Source: an uncultured Pedosphaera sp.
GTDB lineage: Bacteria; Verrucomicrobiota; Verrucomicrobiia; Limisphaerales; Pedosphaeraceae
Direction: 5' to 3'
Assembly (NCBI GenBank): GCA_903918755.1
Contig: CAIXFN010000030.1
Coordinates: 112,257 to 176,256, forward strand
DNA length: 64,000 bases
In this document: positions 33,301 to 41,755 of the stretch, one piece after another
How positions within the stretch are numbered: position 1 is the first letter of the stretch
Layout: each line of letters begins with the position of its first letter
Made by a program: the position numbers and the translations under genes
The notes under the pieces: model-generated
Told to the model about the DNA's origin: nothing
Databases searched by the model: none
Seen by the model: the letters and a program-made list of their open reading frames with translations, nothing else

Positions 33301-36056
33301 TGGCCTTCCCGAAGTCTTCGGATTCCGTTTACGACTCGAACGTGGGGGCCACCAGCGAGCCTGGAGAGCCCGACCACGCTGGCGACGGCGCCGGTCACTC
33401 CGTTTGGTGGACCTGGACGGCTTCAGATAATTCCCTAGTGTTGATTGACACTCTGGGCAGTTCCTTCAATACCGTGCTGGCGGTTTACACCGGTTCCAGC
33501 CTCTCGGGACTCAGCCTCGTGGCGGACGATCATAATGGCGATGGGGATGGCACCAGCCGCGTGCAGATCTCGGCGGTCGCCGGCACGCAATATCTGCTGG
33601 CGGTGGATGGCAAGCGCAGTGGAACTGGCCCCGCGACCGGTGATATCGTGCTCCACGTCGTGCGGGATCTGAACGGGAATGATGACTTCCGGGACCGGGT
33701 TGGCTTGGTTGGTCAGACTAATGTGGTCCAGGGGTCCAACGCCAGTGCCACCAAGGAAGCAGGTGAACCTGATCATGCCGGGAACCCCGGGGGTCGTTCG
33801 GTTTGGTGGTCCTGGGTCGCGCCCATCAGCGGCCCGGTGACGATTGACACCCTGCCCAGCGCCATCGACACGCTTCTGGCAGTGTACACCGGCAATCAGG
33901 TGGGCGCCCTGTCGCTCGTGGCGCAGAATGACGATTACACGAATTCACAGAGCCTGGTTCAATTTTCGGCGGTGGCGGGCACGCAATACCAGATCGCAGT
34001 GGACGGTTATCGCTCCACCTTGGGGCCGGATTCCGGCGCCATCACTCTCCGGATCAGTCAACCTTCGCCCAGCCTGCCGGGGGGTAACGACTCCTTCGCC
34101 AGTCGCTTTCCGTTAACCGGCCCGAGCACGACGGGGGTTAATTCTACTGCGACCAAGGAACCCGGCGAGCCCAATCATGGCGAAAATGTTGGCGGCGCCT
34201 CGCTTTGGTGGTCCTGGGTGGCGTCGTCTTCGGGCCCTGTTACGATTGATACCGTGGGCAGTTCCTGCAGCACTCTCCTGGGGGTTTATACCGGAACCAA
34301 TGTGGCGAATCTGGTGTTGATTGGTCAGGATGACGATCTGGTCGACAACAACAGCCTGGTGGGATTCACCGCGACAGCGGGGGTGGAATACCAGATCGCC
34401 GTGGACGGTTATAATAGTGGCGCCGGACCTTCCCGGGGCAACGTGGTTTTGAATTTGCAGCAATATTATCCCGGACCCGATGAAGCGAACGATGATTTCG
34501 CCGACCGCACCCCGTTTCCATTTTTCGGTAGCACCACGCGGGGCGTGAACATCGGAGCCACCCGCGAGCCCGGCGAGCCGAATCATCATCAGCTCACCTC
34601 CGGCGCCTCCGTTTGGTGGTACTGGGTCGCCCCCGCCAACGGACCTGTGACCATGGACACCTTGGGCAGCCGGTTCGACACTGTTCTTGGTGTTTACACC
34701 GGTGACAGTGTTACGGCCCTCACCCTCGTGGCCGAGAATGACGATGCCGCCGGCCTGCGGCAAAGTCAGGTTCGCTTCGAAGCCCAGGCGGGTGTGGAAT
34801 ACCAGATTGCCGTGGACGGTTACGATGCGGAAATAGGACCGATCGTTTTGAACATCAACCAGGATGCCGATACTCCGCGCGCGCCCATCCTTGTCCAGCA
34901 ACCCGCCGATCAAACGCGTTTTGCTGCCGGTGCGGGGGGCGGATCAAATATCGTCTTCCGCGGGGTGGCAACTGGTTCGCTTCCGCTGTCCTATCAATGG
35001 CAGTTCAATCAGACAAATATTTCCGGGGCGATCGATCCATCGCTGGTAGTCACCAATGCCAGCACGTTGCAGTCAGGGGCTTACCGCCTCCAAGTCAGCA
35101 ATGCGTTTGGCGTGGTTTATAGCGATGCGGCCACGCTTCGCTGGCTGACCAACTCTTTCAACGACAACTTTGCCAACCGCATCCCCATTTCAGGAATCTC
35201 CAACACCGTTTACGGTTCCTGCTTCGGCGCCACATTGGAGGCCGGGGAGCCGAATCAACCCGGCTTTGGCGGCCAGTCCGTCTGGTGGTCTTGGGTGGCC
35301 CCATCCAATGGCCTTGTGGCAATCGACACATTCGGCAGTTCCTTCGACACCATCCTGTCCGTTTACCAGGGCACAACCCTGATCGCGTTGACTCCTGTCG
35401 CCCGGAATCATGATCTGCTCCCCCGAAATTCCACCGCCAGCCTGGTTCGTTTTTCTGCCCAGGCGGGAGTCCAATACCAGATTGCCGTGGATGTGGCGAA
35501 AACCGATGATATCGCCCCGAGCGTGGTCCTGAACCTCCGCCAACCGCCTTACCCTTCGCTGGATGGGGTGACCACGGTCATGTCTTTCGTGGGTGGCAAC
35601 GTCGCCCTCCATCCGCAACTTGGCGGCCTCTTGCCCGCGGTCCCTTACCAGTACCAGTGGCTTGGGAATGGCCTGCCGATTCCGGGTGCCACGCAAGACA
35701 CGCTGCTCCTGACCAATCTATCCCGGGCCAGCAGCGGGGCTTACGCCTTGGTCATTTCCGATCCCGCGGGGCCGGTTACCAACCTGCTGACCCTCGTTGT
35801 CCAAGCCCCGCAAAAAATCAGTCTGCCGGGCTTATCGGATGACCGGCGGATGCAATTCTCCTTCCGTGATGCGGATGGCTCGCTGGCGGTTGATTCCACC
35901 CGATTTGTGGTGCAATCGGCAGCCATATTGGCCGGCACGAATACGCAGTGGCAGGCCGTCACCGGACTGATCACCCGAACCAACGGCACCTTCCAATTTC
36001 AGGAGGCGCTGCCGCCGGCCTCGGGTAATCATTTCTACCGGGTCATCGAGCAATAG
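30363..36056 (+). CDS. Secreted modular protein with ten beta-sandwich repeats and five Ig-like repeats
   Basis: The 1897-residue protein has a signal peptide ending near residue 40 (LLAAAPMTQAA). Ten units of about 133 residues begin NDDFANR-like, continue GATKEAGEP, SVWWSWVAP, DTVLAVYTG and NDD, and end YQIAVDG. They resemble pre-peptidase C-terminal (PPC) beta-sandwich domains. Five Ig-like units of about 87 residues (SYQWQFNG, AGTYRVVVSNAWG) follow units 1, 2, 4, 9 and 10. The C-terminal FYRVIEQ is the usual end of exported proteins in this phylum. I see no enzyme motif; an adhesin or cell-surface stalk role is inferred. It is the last gene of the secreted cluster. The start is ATG 30363, next to a TTG at 30360. 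Confidence 0.82.
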   Translation: MLFMNGPTNFLRRAWCGLGSRASFWSGLVALLAAAPMTQAAPPNDDFANRIPLIGPTNQVTGTSIGATKEAGEPVHLKIPTDASVWWSWIAPDTGPVTISTAGSDYDTALAVYVGGTLTNLTEVAENDDADGLTTSQVNFTAVAGVQYQILVDGFLGDSGNIVLTVTLPVAASAPQITSQPEGSSLVDRTGGSALFAVTARGSFPLNYQWQLNGTNLAGATASQLAISNVVLRNAGTYRVVVSNAWGTVVSSDAVLEVATLVANDNFANRIALFGATNTVAGSNVNATREVGEPAHLKMPSGASVWWSWIAPDSGLVSIDTRGSSFDTVLAVYTGSAVTALRLVAQNDDADGLLTSRVNFNAVAGTAYQIAVDGSLGATGSIVLNLALPVLSSPPAISSQPRSLVRGNNGLESASFGVAVTGSFPRSYQWQFNGADLPRATSSVLSVSGITAAQAGNYRVSVSNAWGVALSSNAVLAVVSSPTNDFFDRRTFVAGTNLTLSGTLLGASKEPGEPNHGGNAGGNSIWWCWTAPSGGLVEVDTLLSGFNTTLAVYTGTSVGNLTLIAQNDDYNGASQSLVEFFAVAGTRYQIAVDGFADGDQVAVGDVLLRISEDSSALAQPNDNFANRIVISGATNRVQGSNLNTTRELGEPNHLDYAFGGSVWWTWVAPDTGTVTMNTIGSDFDTVLAVYTGDQVTNLTLVAGNDDAVGVTSAVTFPVLAGTVYQIAVDGAEGAEGNIVLSVALPVTPTAPSISLQPQSQVFVDGQGSTATFSVNATGSYPIAYQWRLNGVALPGKTDSQLLLANVVLANAGAYSVIASNPWGATTSSNAVLTVVGAIANDNFANRLPLAGASNSVTASNLGASLETAEPRILGNQGGWSLWWSWVAPANGLVQLDTSGSGINTMLAVYRGASLAALTNVAQDNDSGAGNASFVRFRAVAGVEYQLQVDGYNYSNGVPTVGPIVLNLTQLPDNDFFANRLAFPKSSDSVYDSNVGATSEPGEPDHAGDGAGHSVWWTWTASDNSLVLIDTLGSSFNTVLAVYTGSSLSGLSLVADDHNGDGDGTSRVQISAVAGTQYLLAVDGKRSGTGPATGDIVLHVVRDLNGNDDFRDRVGLVGQTNVVQGSNASATKEAGEPDHAGNPGGRSVWWSWVAPISGPVTIDTLPSAIDTLLAVYTGNQVGALSLVAQNDDYTNSQSLVQFSAVAGTQYQIAVDGYRSTLGPDSGAITLRISQPSPSLPGGNDSFASRFPLTGPSTTGVNSTATKEPGEPNHGENVGGASLWWSWVASSSGPVTIDTVGSSCSTLLGVYTGTNVANLVLIGQDDDLVDNNSLVGFTATAGVEYQIAVDGYNSGAGPSRGNVVLNLQQYYPGPDEANDDFADRTPFPFFGSTTRGVNIGATREPGEPNHHQLTSGASVWWYWVAPANGPVTMDTLGSRFDTVLGVYTGDSVTALTLVAENDDAAGLRQSQVRFEAQAGVEYQIAVDGYDAEIGPIVLNINQDADTPRAPILVQQPADQTRFAAGAGGGSNIVFRGVATGSLPLSYQWQFNQTNISGAIDPSLVVTNASTLQSGAYRLQVSNAFGVVYSDAATLRWLTNSFNDNFANRIPISGISNTVYGSCFGATLEAGEPNQPGFGGQSVWWSWVAPSNGLVAIDTFGSSFDTILSVYQGTTLIALTPVARNHDLLPRNSTASLVRFSAQAGVQYQIAVDVAKTDDIAPSVVLNLRQPPYPSLDGVTTVMSFVGGNVALHPQLGGLLPAVPYQYQWLGNGLPIPGATQDTLLLTNLSRASSGAYALVISDPAGPVTNLLTLVVQAPQKISLPGLSDDRRMQFSFRDADGSLAVDSTRFVVQSAAILAGTNTQWQAVTGLITRTNGTFQFQEALPPASGNHFYRVIEQ
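30492..35530 (+). repeat. Ten in-gene modular repeats (about 400 bp alone, about 660 bp with an Ig unit)
   Basis: The repeat start (aacgac/aatgac codons of the NDxFANR motif) recurs at 30492, 31152, 31812, 32223, 32880, 33279, 33678, 34086, 34488 and 35160. Spacings are 660, 660, 411, 657, 399, 399, 408, 402 and 672 bp, all multiples of three. The two spacing classes match presence or absence of an Ig-like unit. The pattern shows growth by duplication of whole modules inside one gene. Confidence 0.9.
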
Positions 36057-36184
36057 TGGATCCCGTCCCCGGGGTGGTGGACTTTGGAACAAGTGAGATC
36101 AAACGGGGTGGAAACACCCCCGATTCCGCCGCCATTTTCTGCTTGCCCGCGGGCGAAGCCCCCAACAGAGTATTCCCACATCAT

Positions 36185-36913
36185 ATGAAACACACATTTT
36201 TGCTCGCGTTGGCGCTGACCTTGGGGAGCGCTTCGTTTGTTGCCGCGGAAGATGCGGCTATCAACACCCTGACCCCGGCCGAAAAGGCCGCCGGTTGGAA
36301 ATTGCTTTTTGACGGCAAATCCCTCGACGGGTGGCACAACTTCAAGTCCCAAACCGTGAAACCCGGTTGGGTGGTCAAGGATGGCTCCCTGGTTTGCGCT
36401 GACCCGCACAATGCCAGCGACATCGTGACCGCGGGCCAATTCGACTGGTTCGAACTGCAATTGGATTACAACATCTCCGAAGGCGGCAACAGCGGTATCA
36501 TTTTCCACTCCACCGACAAGGGCGGAGCGGTCTGGGCCACCGGTCCGGAATTCCAATTGGAAGACAACGCCAAGGCGGCGGACCCCCAACGCTGCGGCTG
36601 GCTGTATGCCCTCTACCAACCCGACATCGATCCCAAGACCGGCAAGACCCTCGATGCGACCAAGCCGGCCGGCGAATGGAATCATGTGCGGCTGCTGGTC
36701 ACCCCGGAGAAGTGCGTTCATGAAATCAATGGCGTGAAGTATTTTGAATACGTCATGCACAGCGACGATTTCAACGCCCGCGTGGCCAAGAGCAAGTTCG
36801 GCAAAATGCCCAACTTCTGCAAGGACGACCTCGGCTACATCGCCCTCCAGGGTGATCATGGTTCGGTTTCCTTCCGCAACATCAAGGTGCTCCCGATCGC
36901 CGCCAAGAAGTAA
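36185..36913 (+). CDS. Secreted DUF1080 protein (3-keto-disaccharide hydrolase-like)
   Basis: The 242-residue protein has a signal peptide (MKHTFLLALALTLGSASFV, cut after AAE or nearby). One DUF1080 jelly-roll follows: GWKLLFDGKSLDGWHNF near residue 37, WFELQLDYNISEGGNSGI near 95, EFQLEDN near 120, GEWNHVRLLV near 160 and GYIALQGDHGSVSFRNIKV at the end. Members of this family bind or hydrolyse sugars, and some are 3-keto-glycoside hydrolases. The gene stands alone, with 128 bp before it and a strong terminator behind it. Confidence 0.9.
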   Translation: MKHTFLLALALTLGSASFVAAEDAAINTLTPAEKAAGWKLLFDGKSLDGWHNFKSQTVKPGWVVKDGSLVCADPHNASDIVTAGQFDWFELQLDYNISEGGNSGIIFHSTDKGGAVWATGPEFQLEDNAKAADPQRCGWLYALYQPDIDPKTGKTLDATKPAGEWNHVRLLVTPEKCVHEINGVKYFEYVMHSDDFNARVAKSKFGKMPNFCKDDLGYIALQGDHGSVSFRNIKVLPIAAKK

Positions 36914-36942
36914 GTTCTGGCACGCTTTGAGTCGAATTCCAT

Positions 36943-36977
36943 CGGGCCGTGGTGAACCCACGGCCCGTTTTGTTTTT
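36943..36977 (+). terminator. Rho-independent terminator after the DUF1080 gene
   Basis: A perfect 10-bp stem (cgggccgtgg/ccacggcccg) with a 5-base loop spans 36943-36967 and is followed by ttttgttttt. No T-run is present on the other side, so it acts on the plus strand only. Confidence 0.92.
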
Positions 36978-37003
36978 GGTCGGGCCGGCGCCGTGGAACC
37001 AAA

Positions 37004-37882
37004 TCAGGCGGTGGGCGGTGTGACTCCCGGTGCCCAATTGGAATTGTCGAGCAGTTCAATGCCGGGATGGCAAAAGCGCAGGCGGCGGGCCTTGTAGAGG
37101 GTGCCCAAGGCCTGTTTGAACGCCTTTTTGCTGACGCCGAAAATGACGCGAATGGCTTCCGGGGAGGACTCGTCGTCGTATTCCAACCGGCCCCCATTTT
37201 CTTGCAGGGCTTCCACGATCTGTTGAGCCAGTGGTTTGACGCGACGGTAACCGGCCTGATCAAGACTCAGGTCCAGCTTGCCATCGGGGCGGACGCTGCG
37301 CACAAAGCCCCGGAGGGTTTCACCCACCGTCACCGGCAGGGTAAGGCTGTCACGGAACAGGATTCCCGAATGAACTCCCTCCACGAGGGCCTTGTAGCCC
37401 AGCGGCGTGGGTTCGGTGATCAGGAAGGATACGGCCTGGCCGGCGCGGAGGCCGACCGTTGGAACCGCCGGCGCGTGTTTGCCGAGCTTCATGGAGGCCA
37501 CCACCCGCTGGGTTTTTTCGTCCAGATAGACCCGGACCGCCACCTCCTGCCCGACTACAACTGGTCCCGTTTGTTCGCGAAACGGAAGTAACAAATCCTT
37601 GGGCAAACCCCAATCCAGAAAGGCGCCGACGCGCGGGTGCAGGCTGAGCACCTTTAGCGTCGCCACATCGCCCACACCCGCATGCGGTTGGTCGGTGGTC
37701 GCCACAAGGCGGTCCTCCGAGTCCCGGTAGATGAAAACGTCGAGGCGATCGCCCGCCGCCACGTCTTGCGGGACGTAGCGGTTCGGCAGGAGAATTTCCC
37801 CGAGTTCACCACCATCCAGGTATATTCCCGGGGTGGAATCGCGGATCACGGAGAGAGTATTGCGTTTGCCGATAATGGCCAT
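37004..37882 (-). CDS. CvfB-like S1-domain RNA-binding protein
   Basis: The 292-residue length and layout match the CvfB/YitL family. Three S1-like beta-barrels come first (GIYLDGGELGEILLPNRYVP near residue 20, VGAFLDWGLPKDLLLPFREQ near 85, LGYKALVEGVHSGILFRDS near 160). A further S1 segment (GFVRSVRPDGKLDLSL) and a C-terminal winged helix (PEAIRVIFGVSKKAFKQALG near 245) follow. CvfB of Staphylococcus is an RNA-binding virulence regulator. In other phyla the role is unknown and may be translational. The gene is single and convergent with the DUF1080 gene. Confidence 0.9.
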   Translation of the reverse strand: MAIIGKRNTLSVIRDSTPGIYLDGGELGEILLPNRYVPQDVAAGDRLDVFIYRDSEDRLVATTDQPHAGVGDVATLKVLSLHPRVGAFLDWGLPKDLLLPFREQTGPVVVGQEVAVRVYLDEKTQRVVASMKLGKHAPAVPTVGLRAGQAVSFLITEPTPLGYKALVEGVHSGILFRDSLTLPVTVGETLRGFVRSVRPDGKLDLSLDQAGYRRVKPLAQQIVEALQENGGRLEYDDESSPEAIRVIFGVSKKAFKQALGTLYKARRLRFCHPGIELLDNSNWAPGVTPPTA

Positions 37883-37970
37883 ACGGCTAACCTTACCCTA
37901 ATCCCGGCCGGGACGAAGGCTGAATTTGGAGATTAAATCCCCGGGGGGCGACTGCTGCAAGCGGTAGTGC

Positions 37971-38897
37971 TTATTGAATCCGCGTCGAATGGTTTTGCAT
38001 CCAGAGGACGTCGAGACTGTTCGGGGTGGAATTAAGGGTGATGGTGGCCGGTTTATAGACCCGGGGATCTGTCCATTTATGGATTTCCGAATGGCCGTCG
38101 GCAAAGGCAAATCCGCCCGCCTGATGGTGATAGCTGGCGGGGAAGTCCACGATTTCCTCCGCGCTATTGGGACCACCAGTGAAACCGTTCATCTCCACGA
38201 CAAAATAGCCATCGTTCAGGCTCTCCATTTTTTCATCGAGAAACACGAAAGTATTGGAGGGGCCAGGTGCCAGCATGTCGGAAGCCTTGCGAAAAACCTT
38301 GTAGTTGGCGCTCAATCCCCAGCCGCCCCGGTACCCATTTTCGGGAGAATCACCGTTGCCGCCCACCCAATTGCTCATCGACATGCTCCGGGGGCGGGGA
38401 ACCCGCTGGCCGGCGCTGGGAGTGCCGAAGGAGGTGTCGGCCGGGCAATGCCAGATGGAGGATGCCTTGCCGCAATAAGGCCACATCGGGCTTTTGCCAA
38501 TGGTGTTGAGCGTGTCCCAATTGCCCTGCGTGCTGGGGTTGGCGGGATCCAGGTCCCAAGGGGATCCGGCGGGACCGGACCAGACGTACGGTGCCGCGTT
38601 GGCCCCGGCTCCGTATGCGTAAAGAAAAATATCGCGATTGTCGTCGTTATACATTTTCCAAGCCACCACGAGTTGCTTGGAATTATTCATGCAACCGATG
38701 CCCATGGCCTTGAGTTTGGCCTTGGAGAGGGCCGGCAGCAGCATGGCGGCCAGGATGGCAATGATGGCGATCACCACCAGCAGTTCAATCAGGGTGAAAC
38801 CCGACGGGAGGCGTTCTTTTTGGCCGGCTGCGGGGGCAACCCCGGAACGGGGGAACAAAATATTTTTGCGAACTAGACCATTGCGGTTTGTTCTCAT
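37971..38897 (-). CDS. Prepilin-type secreted protein (DUF1559-like)
   Basis: The 308-residue protein has a type IV prepilin leader: Gly33 then [20 protein letters not shown], with Glu at +5 for assembly. After the membrane helix comes [20 protein letters not shown], and near the C-terminus [13 protein letters not shown], the DGH motif usual for the pseudopilin-like proteins that occur in large numbers in Verrucomicrobiota and Planctomycetota. It would be cut by prepilin peptidase and sit in the inner membrane or a pseudopilus. No pilus genes are nearby, so it is an orphan member of this expanded family. Confidence 0.9.
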   Translation of the reverse strand: MRTNRNGLVRKNILFPRSGVAPAAGQKERLPSGFTLIELLVVIAIIAILAAMLLPALSKAKLKAMGIGCMNNSKQLVVAWKMYNDDNRDIFLYAYGAGANAAPYVWSGPAGSPWDLDPANPSTQGNWDTLNTIGKSPMWPYCGKASSIWHCPADTSFGTPSAGQRVPRPRSMSMSNWVGGNGDSPENGYRGGWGLSANYKVFRKASDMLAPGPSNTFVFLDEKMESLNDGYFVVEMNGFTGGPNSAEEIVDFPASYHHQAGGFAFADGHSEIHKWTDPRVYKPATITLNSTPNSLDVLWMQNHSTRIQ

Positions 38898-39021
38898 GGG
38901 ATCAGCGTATAATGGCGGGAAAAAAAGGGCGACTGTGTGTTTCGTGGCACACCAACAATGGAATGATCAGTGATTCAGCGGCGGAAGTCAACTTTTGGTT
39001 GGCGCGGAAATCCGTCCCATT

Positions 39022-39978
39022 TCATTTTGCCGGTGGCAGCGTTCCTACCTCATTGGTGGAGAAGGTCACATAGGGGAAACACTCGGGGATGTGCGAATCC
39101 CAAATGCCATGCCGACTCCAGAACCAGCCGCCCGAGTCGTTCGCGGGGGCGGGCGCTTTGTATTGGTTGAAACGGGAAAAATCGATCCGCCAGACATCAC
39201 CACTTTTCGGCGGCAGGGCGCGATCGTCCGCCTTGGCCAGCCATTTCATCCCCGCCCAAGGCAGGGCCAGTTCCACGGTCCAGCCCTTGTCCTGGCCCGT
39301 GTTTTGATTCAGTTTGCCGTCAATGTGCACCGCGGTTTGCATGCCCGGAAAAGTCCATGCCCAGGAACCCAGCCGGGGACCGCGCGGATGCCTGGTGAAA
39401 CCGACCCCGTTGAAGGGTCTGACTTCGGGGTTGGATCGGCGGAACTCCGGCACCGCCGCATAACCGCCGCGTTCGTATGCCTCTTCCCAGATGAAAAAGA
39501 CCTCGTAAATTGTGTTCAGCGCGTTGATCTCGAATTCGTAATAGGTGTCTTTGCCGGCAATGAACAACTCCACATCGTTGTTCTGGTAAATCGGCTCGTT
39601 GTGGTGCGTGAGGGTCGCCGCGACGTTCGGTTCCTCCACCCAGTAAGCGACATAAAGGTTTTTCTCATCCCAAAGCACGGCGGCGCGGGTGTCGTAAAGC
39701 GTTGGCTTGCCGGTGATGATGTCAGTGAATCGCGGTGATTTCGGAACCTTTTGCCAGGCGCTTTCATCCAAGACGCCATCGACCTTGATCGGCGTGCTGA
39801 CATGAAAGGCGGTATAACGCGCCGCGGTGGCCGGGTCGCAGGGAAACACCGGGGCAATCTTCCCAGGCGCGGGGACGGGAGTGTCGGCCGCGGCGGCGGC
39901 GGTCGGCAGGCCGGCGGCCAGTCCCATCGCCAAAACGCTCGCCAGTCTTGTCCCCATCCAATGCATAAACATCCGCAT
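39022..39978 (-). CDS. Secreted CBM9-like carbohydrate-binding protein
   Basis: The 318-residue protein starts at ATG 39978 and has a signal peptide (LASVLAMGLAAGLPTAAAAA). The domain is the CBM9-like/DOMON-like beta-sandwich: IKVDGVLDESAWQKVPKSPR near residue 60, DTRAAVLWDEKNLYVAYWVE near 95, NDVELFIAGKDTYYEFEINA near 130, GWTVELALPWAGM near 230 and WRIDFSRFNQ near 265. This domain binds sugar ends in xylanases and occurs alone in many secreted proteins of this phylum. I see no catalytic module. It is divergent from the glycosylasparaginase gene (126-bp gap), which suggests a shared link to glycan breakdown. Confidence 0.85.
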   Translation of the reverse strand: MRMFMHWMGTRLASVLAMGLAAGLPTAAAAADTPVPAPGKIAPVFPCDPATAARYTAFHVSTPIKVDGVLDESAWQKVPKSPRFTDIITGKPTLYDTRAAVLWDEKNLYVAYWVEEPNVAATLTHHNEPIYQNNDVELFIAGKDTYYEFEINALNTIYEVFFIWEEAYERGGYAAVPEFRRSNPEVRPFNGVGFTRHPRGPRLGSWAWTFPGMQTAVHIDGKLNQNTGQDKGWTVELALPWAGMKWLAKADDRALPPKSGDVWRIDFSRFNQYKAPAPANDSGGWFWSRHGIWDSHIPECFPYVTFSTNEVGTLPPAK

Positions 39979-40104
39979 CACTTTGCAATACCCCCTTTTC
40001 CGGAATGCCGCAACTCGCAAGTCCCGTGATTTCGTACTCGCGGGGAACGGTCGAGGGAGCTATCGTCGCGCCATTGAATTTGGTCGCTTGAATCCACCTC
40101 AATT

Positions 40105-41088
40105 ATGAGTATGTCCCGACGCCAATTTGTGGGCCGCGCTGCGGCCGGAGTTATCACCACCGCCGCGCTTTCCGCGAGCGCCGCCGATCCGCTTCCTCCG
40201 AGCAGCGGCGGAGCCGGTCCGTTGATAGTCTCCACCTGGCCTTTCGGCAAGGCTTCCAATGACGCGGCGCTGAAGATACTGCGCGCCGGTGGTTCGCTGC
40301 TGGATGCCGTGGAGCGGGGAATTTGGGTGACGGAATCGGATGTGACCAACCAATCCGTGGGCCTGGCCGGAACGCCGAACGCTGCCGGCGTCGTGCAGCT
40401 CGATGCGTGCATCATGTACGGACCGGGCCATAAGGCGGGCAGTGTGGCCGCGCTGGAAGGAATCCGCCATCCCATCTCCGCCGCCCGCCGGGTGATGGAA
40501 AAGACCAAGCACGTGATGCTGGTCGGGGAAGGCGCGCGGATGTTTGCCTTGGAGCAAGGGTTGGAATCGTTGCCCGGAAATTCGCGGGAGGCTTATGACA
40601 ATTGGATGAAAAAGCACCCCGCCCCCGCCGCCAACGTGCCGCCGCCGGGACCGGACAACCACGATACGATCGCGCTGCTGATTCTGGGCGCGGATGGCAC
40701 GATTGCGGGTGGCTGCTCGACCAGCGGCATGGGCAACAAACTGCCCGGCCGGGTCGGGGATTCTCCCATTCTGGGAAGCGGCCTTTATGTGGATAACGAA
40801 GTGGGCGCCGCCGGTGCCACCGGGGTGGGGGAGAATGTCATGCGCTATTGCGCGTCGTTCATGATTGTTGAGTTCATGCGGCAGGGTATGCACCCGCAGG
40901 AAGCCTGCCGGCAGGTGATTCAACGCATCGCGAAGATGGATCCCAAGCCGGTGGATCAACTCAGCATCAACTTTGTGGCGCTCGACAAAAAGGGACGCTT
41001 TGGAGCCGCGGGAACGGATCATGGATTCAAGTATTCCGTGACCACGGAAGCTAAGAGCGAGGTGTTGTCCAATCCCGGATTGGGTTGA
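40105..41088 (+). CDS. N4-(beta-N-acetylglucosaminyl)-L-asparaginase (glycosylasparaginase)
   Basis: This N-terminal-nucleophile hydrolase splits the GlcNAc-Asn bond of N-glycopeptides. The 327-residue protein has a twin-arginine-type leader (MSMSRRQFVGRAAAG), so it is exported folded. The autocleavage site is NHDTIALL, with Thr188 as the new N-terminal nucleophile. Substrate residues follow in GCSTSGMGNKLPGRVGDSPI and GLYVDNEVGAAGATGVGE. It should mature into alpha (about 1-187) and beta chains. Export suggests a role in using host or environmental glycoproteins. Its neighbour on the other strand is a sugar-binding protein. Confidence 0.92.
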   Translation: MSMSRRQFVGRAAAGVITTAALSASAADPLPPSSGGAGPLIVSTWPFGKASNDAALKILRAGGSLLDAVERGIWVTESDVTNQSVGLAGTPNAAGVVQLDACIMYGPGHKAGSVAALEGIRHPISAARRVMEKTKHVMLVGEGARMFALEQGLESLPGNSREAYDNWMKKHPAPAANVPPPGPDNHDTIALLILGADGTIAGGCSTSGMGNKLPGRVGDSPILGSGLYVDNEVGAAGATGVGENVMRYCASFMIVEFMRQGMHPQEACRQVIQRIAKMDPKPVDQLSINFVALDKKGRFGAAGTDHGFKYSVTTEAKSEVLSNPGLG

Positions 41089-41184
41089 GAGTTGTCGCCG
41101 ATTCCGCCGCCGGGGCCCGGGCCGATTGGCTCGGGGCCCGGAATTCGCGCGTGACAAAGCCCTTGCCTCGTGAGATTTTCAGGC

Positions 41185-41703
41185 ATGAACGAAGTTGCAA
41201 TTATCAAAACCACGCTGGGCGAAATGACCGTCGAATTCTGGTCGGATGTTGCCCCCAAGACCGTGGAGAATTTCAAATCCCTGGCGAACAAGGGCTTTTA
41301 CGATGGCACCGCTTTCCACCGGATCGTCAAAGGCTTCATGATCCAAGGCGGCGACCCGCTGACCAAGGATGCCCGCATGGAAAGCCGCTGGGGCACCGGG
41401 GATCCCGGCTACAAGATCAAGGCCGAGTTCAATGACCGTCCGCATGTCCGCGGGGTGCTTTCCATGGCCCGTTCCTCCAACCCGGATTCCGCCGGCAGCC
41501 AGTTTTTTGTGTGCCTCGCGGATGCCCGCTTTCTGGACAAGCAATACACCGCGTTTGGCAAAGTGATCAAAGGCGACGACGTTCTGGGTAAGATCGGCGA
41601 CACCGCCACGGGCGCCAGCGGCAGTGGGGAAAAGAGCAAACCCTTGAGCCGCATCGGCGTCGAGAGCGTGAAAATCGTGCCCGCGGAATCCGTCCCAGCC
41701 TGA
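41185..41703 (+). CDS. Peptidyl-prolyl cis-trans isomerase, cyclophilin type
   Basis: Cyclophilin of 172 residues with the full catalytic core: FHRIVKGFMIQGGDPL (Arg of the active site near residue 47), ARSSNPDSAGSQFFVCLAD near 95 and YTAFGKVIKGDDVLGKI near 125. There is no signal peptide, so it is a cytoplasmic protein-folding catalyst. The start is ATG 41185; a GTG at 41170 would add five residues. The gene is followed by a hairpin terminator. Confidence 0.93.
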   Translation: MNEVAIIKTTLGEMTVEFWSDVAPKTVENFKSLANKGFYDGTAFHRIVKGFMIQGGDPLTKDARMESRWGTGDPGYKIKAEFNDRPHVRGVLSMARSSNPDSAGSQFFVCLADARFLDKQYTAFGKVIKGDDVLGKIGDTATGASGSGEKSKPLSRIGVESVKIVPAESVPA

Positions 41704-41721
41704 TCCTGTAGATTCTGTTTT

Positions 41722-41754
41722 CCCCCCTCCGGGCAACTGGAGGGGGGCTTTTTT
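41722..41754 (+). terminator. Rho-independent terminator after the cyclophilin gene, overlapping a ribosome site
   Basis: A 9-bp stem (cccccctcc/ggagggggg, 41722-41730 and 41739-41747) with an 8-base loop is followed by c and six T (41749-41754). The right arm, ggagggggg, also forms a Shine-Dalgarno sequence for the ATG at 41756, so folding would hide that ribosome site. Confidence 0.85.
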
Positions 41755-41755
41755 C

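Noticed and set aside
30492..35530. Possible CRISPR-like or tandem DNA repeat array
   Set aside because: Period is 400 or 660 bp, always in frame, and similarity is at protein level, so these are protein domain repeats.
19465..36056. Prophage, because of the tail-collar domain
   Set aside because: No capsid, terminase, portal, tail-tube, baseplate or lysis gene is nearby, and every protein of the run has a signal peptide.
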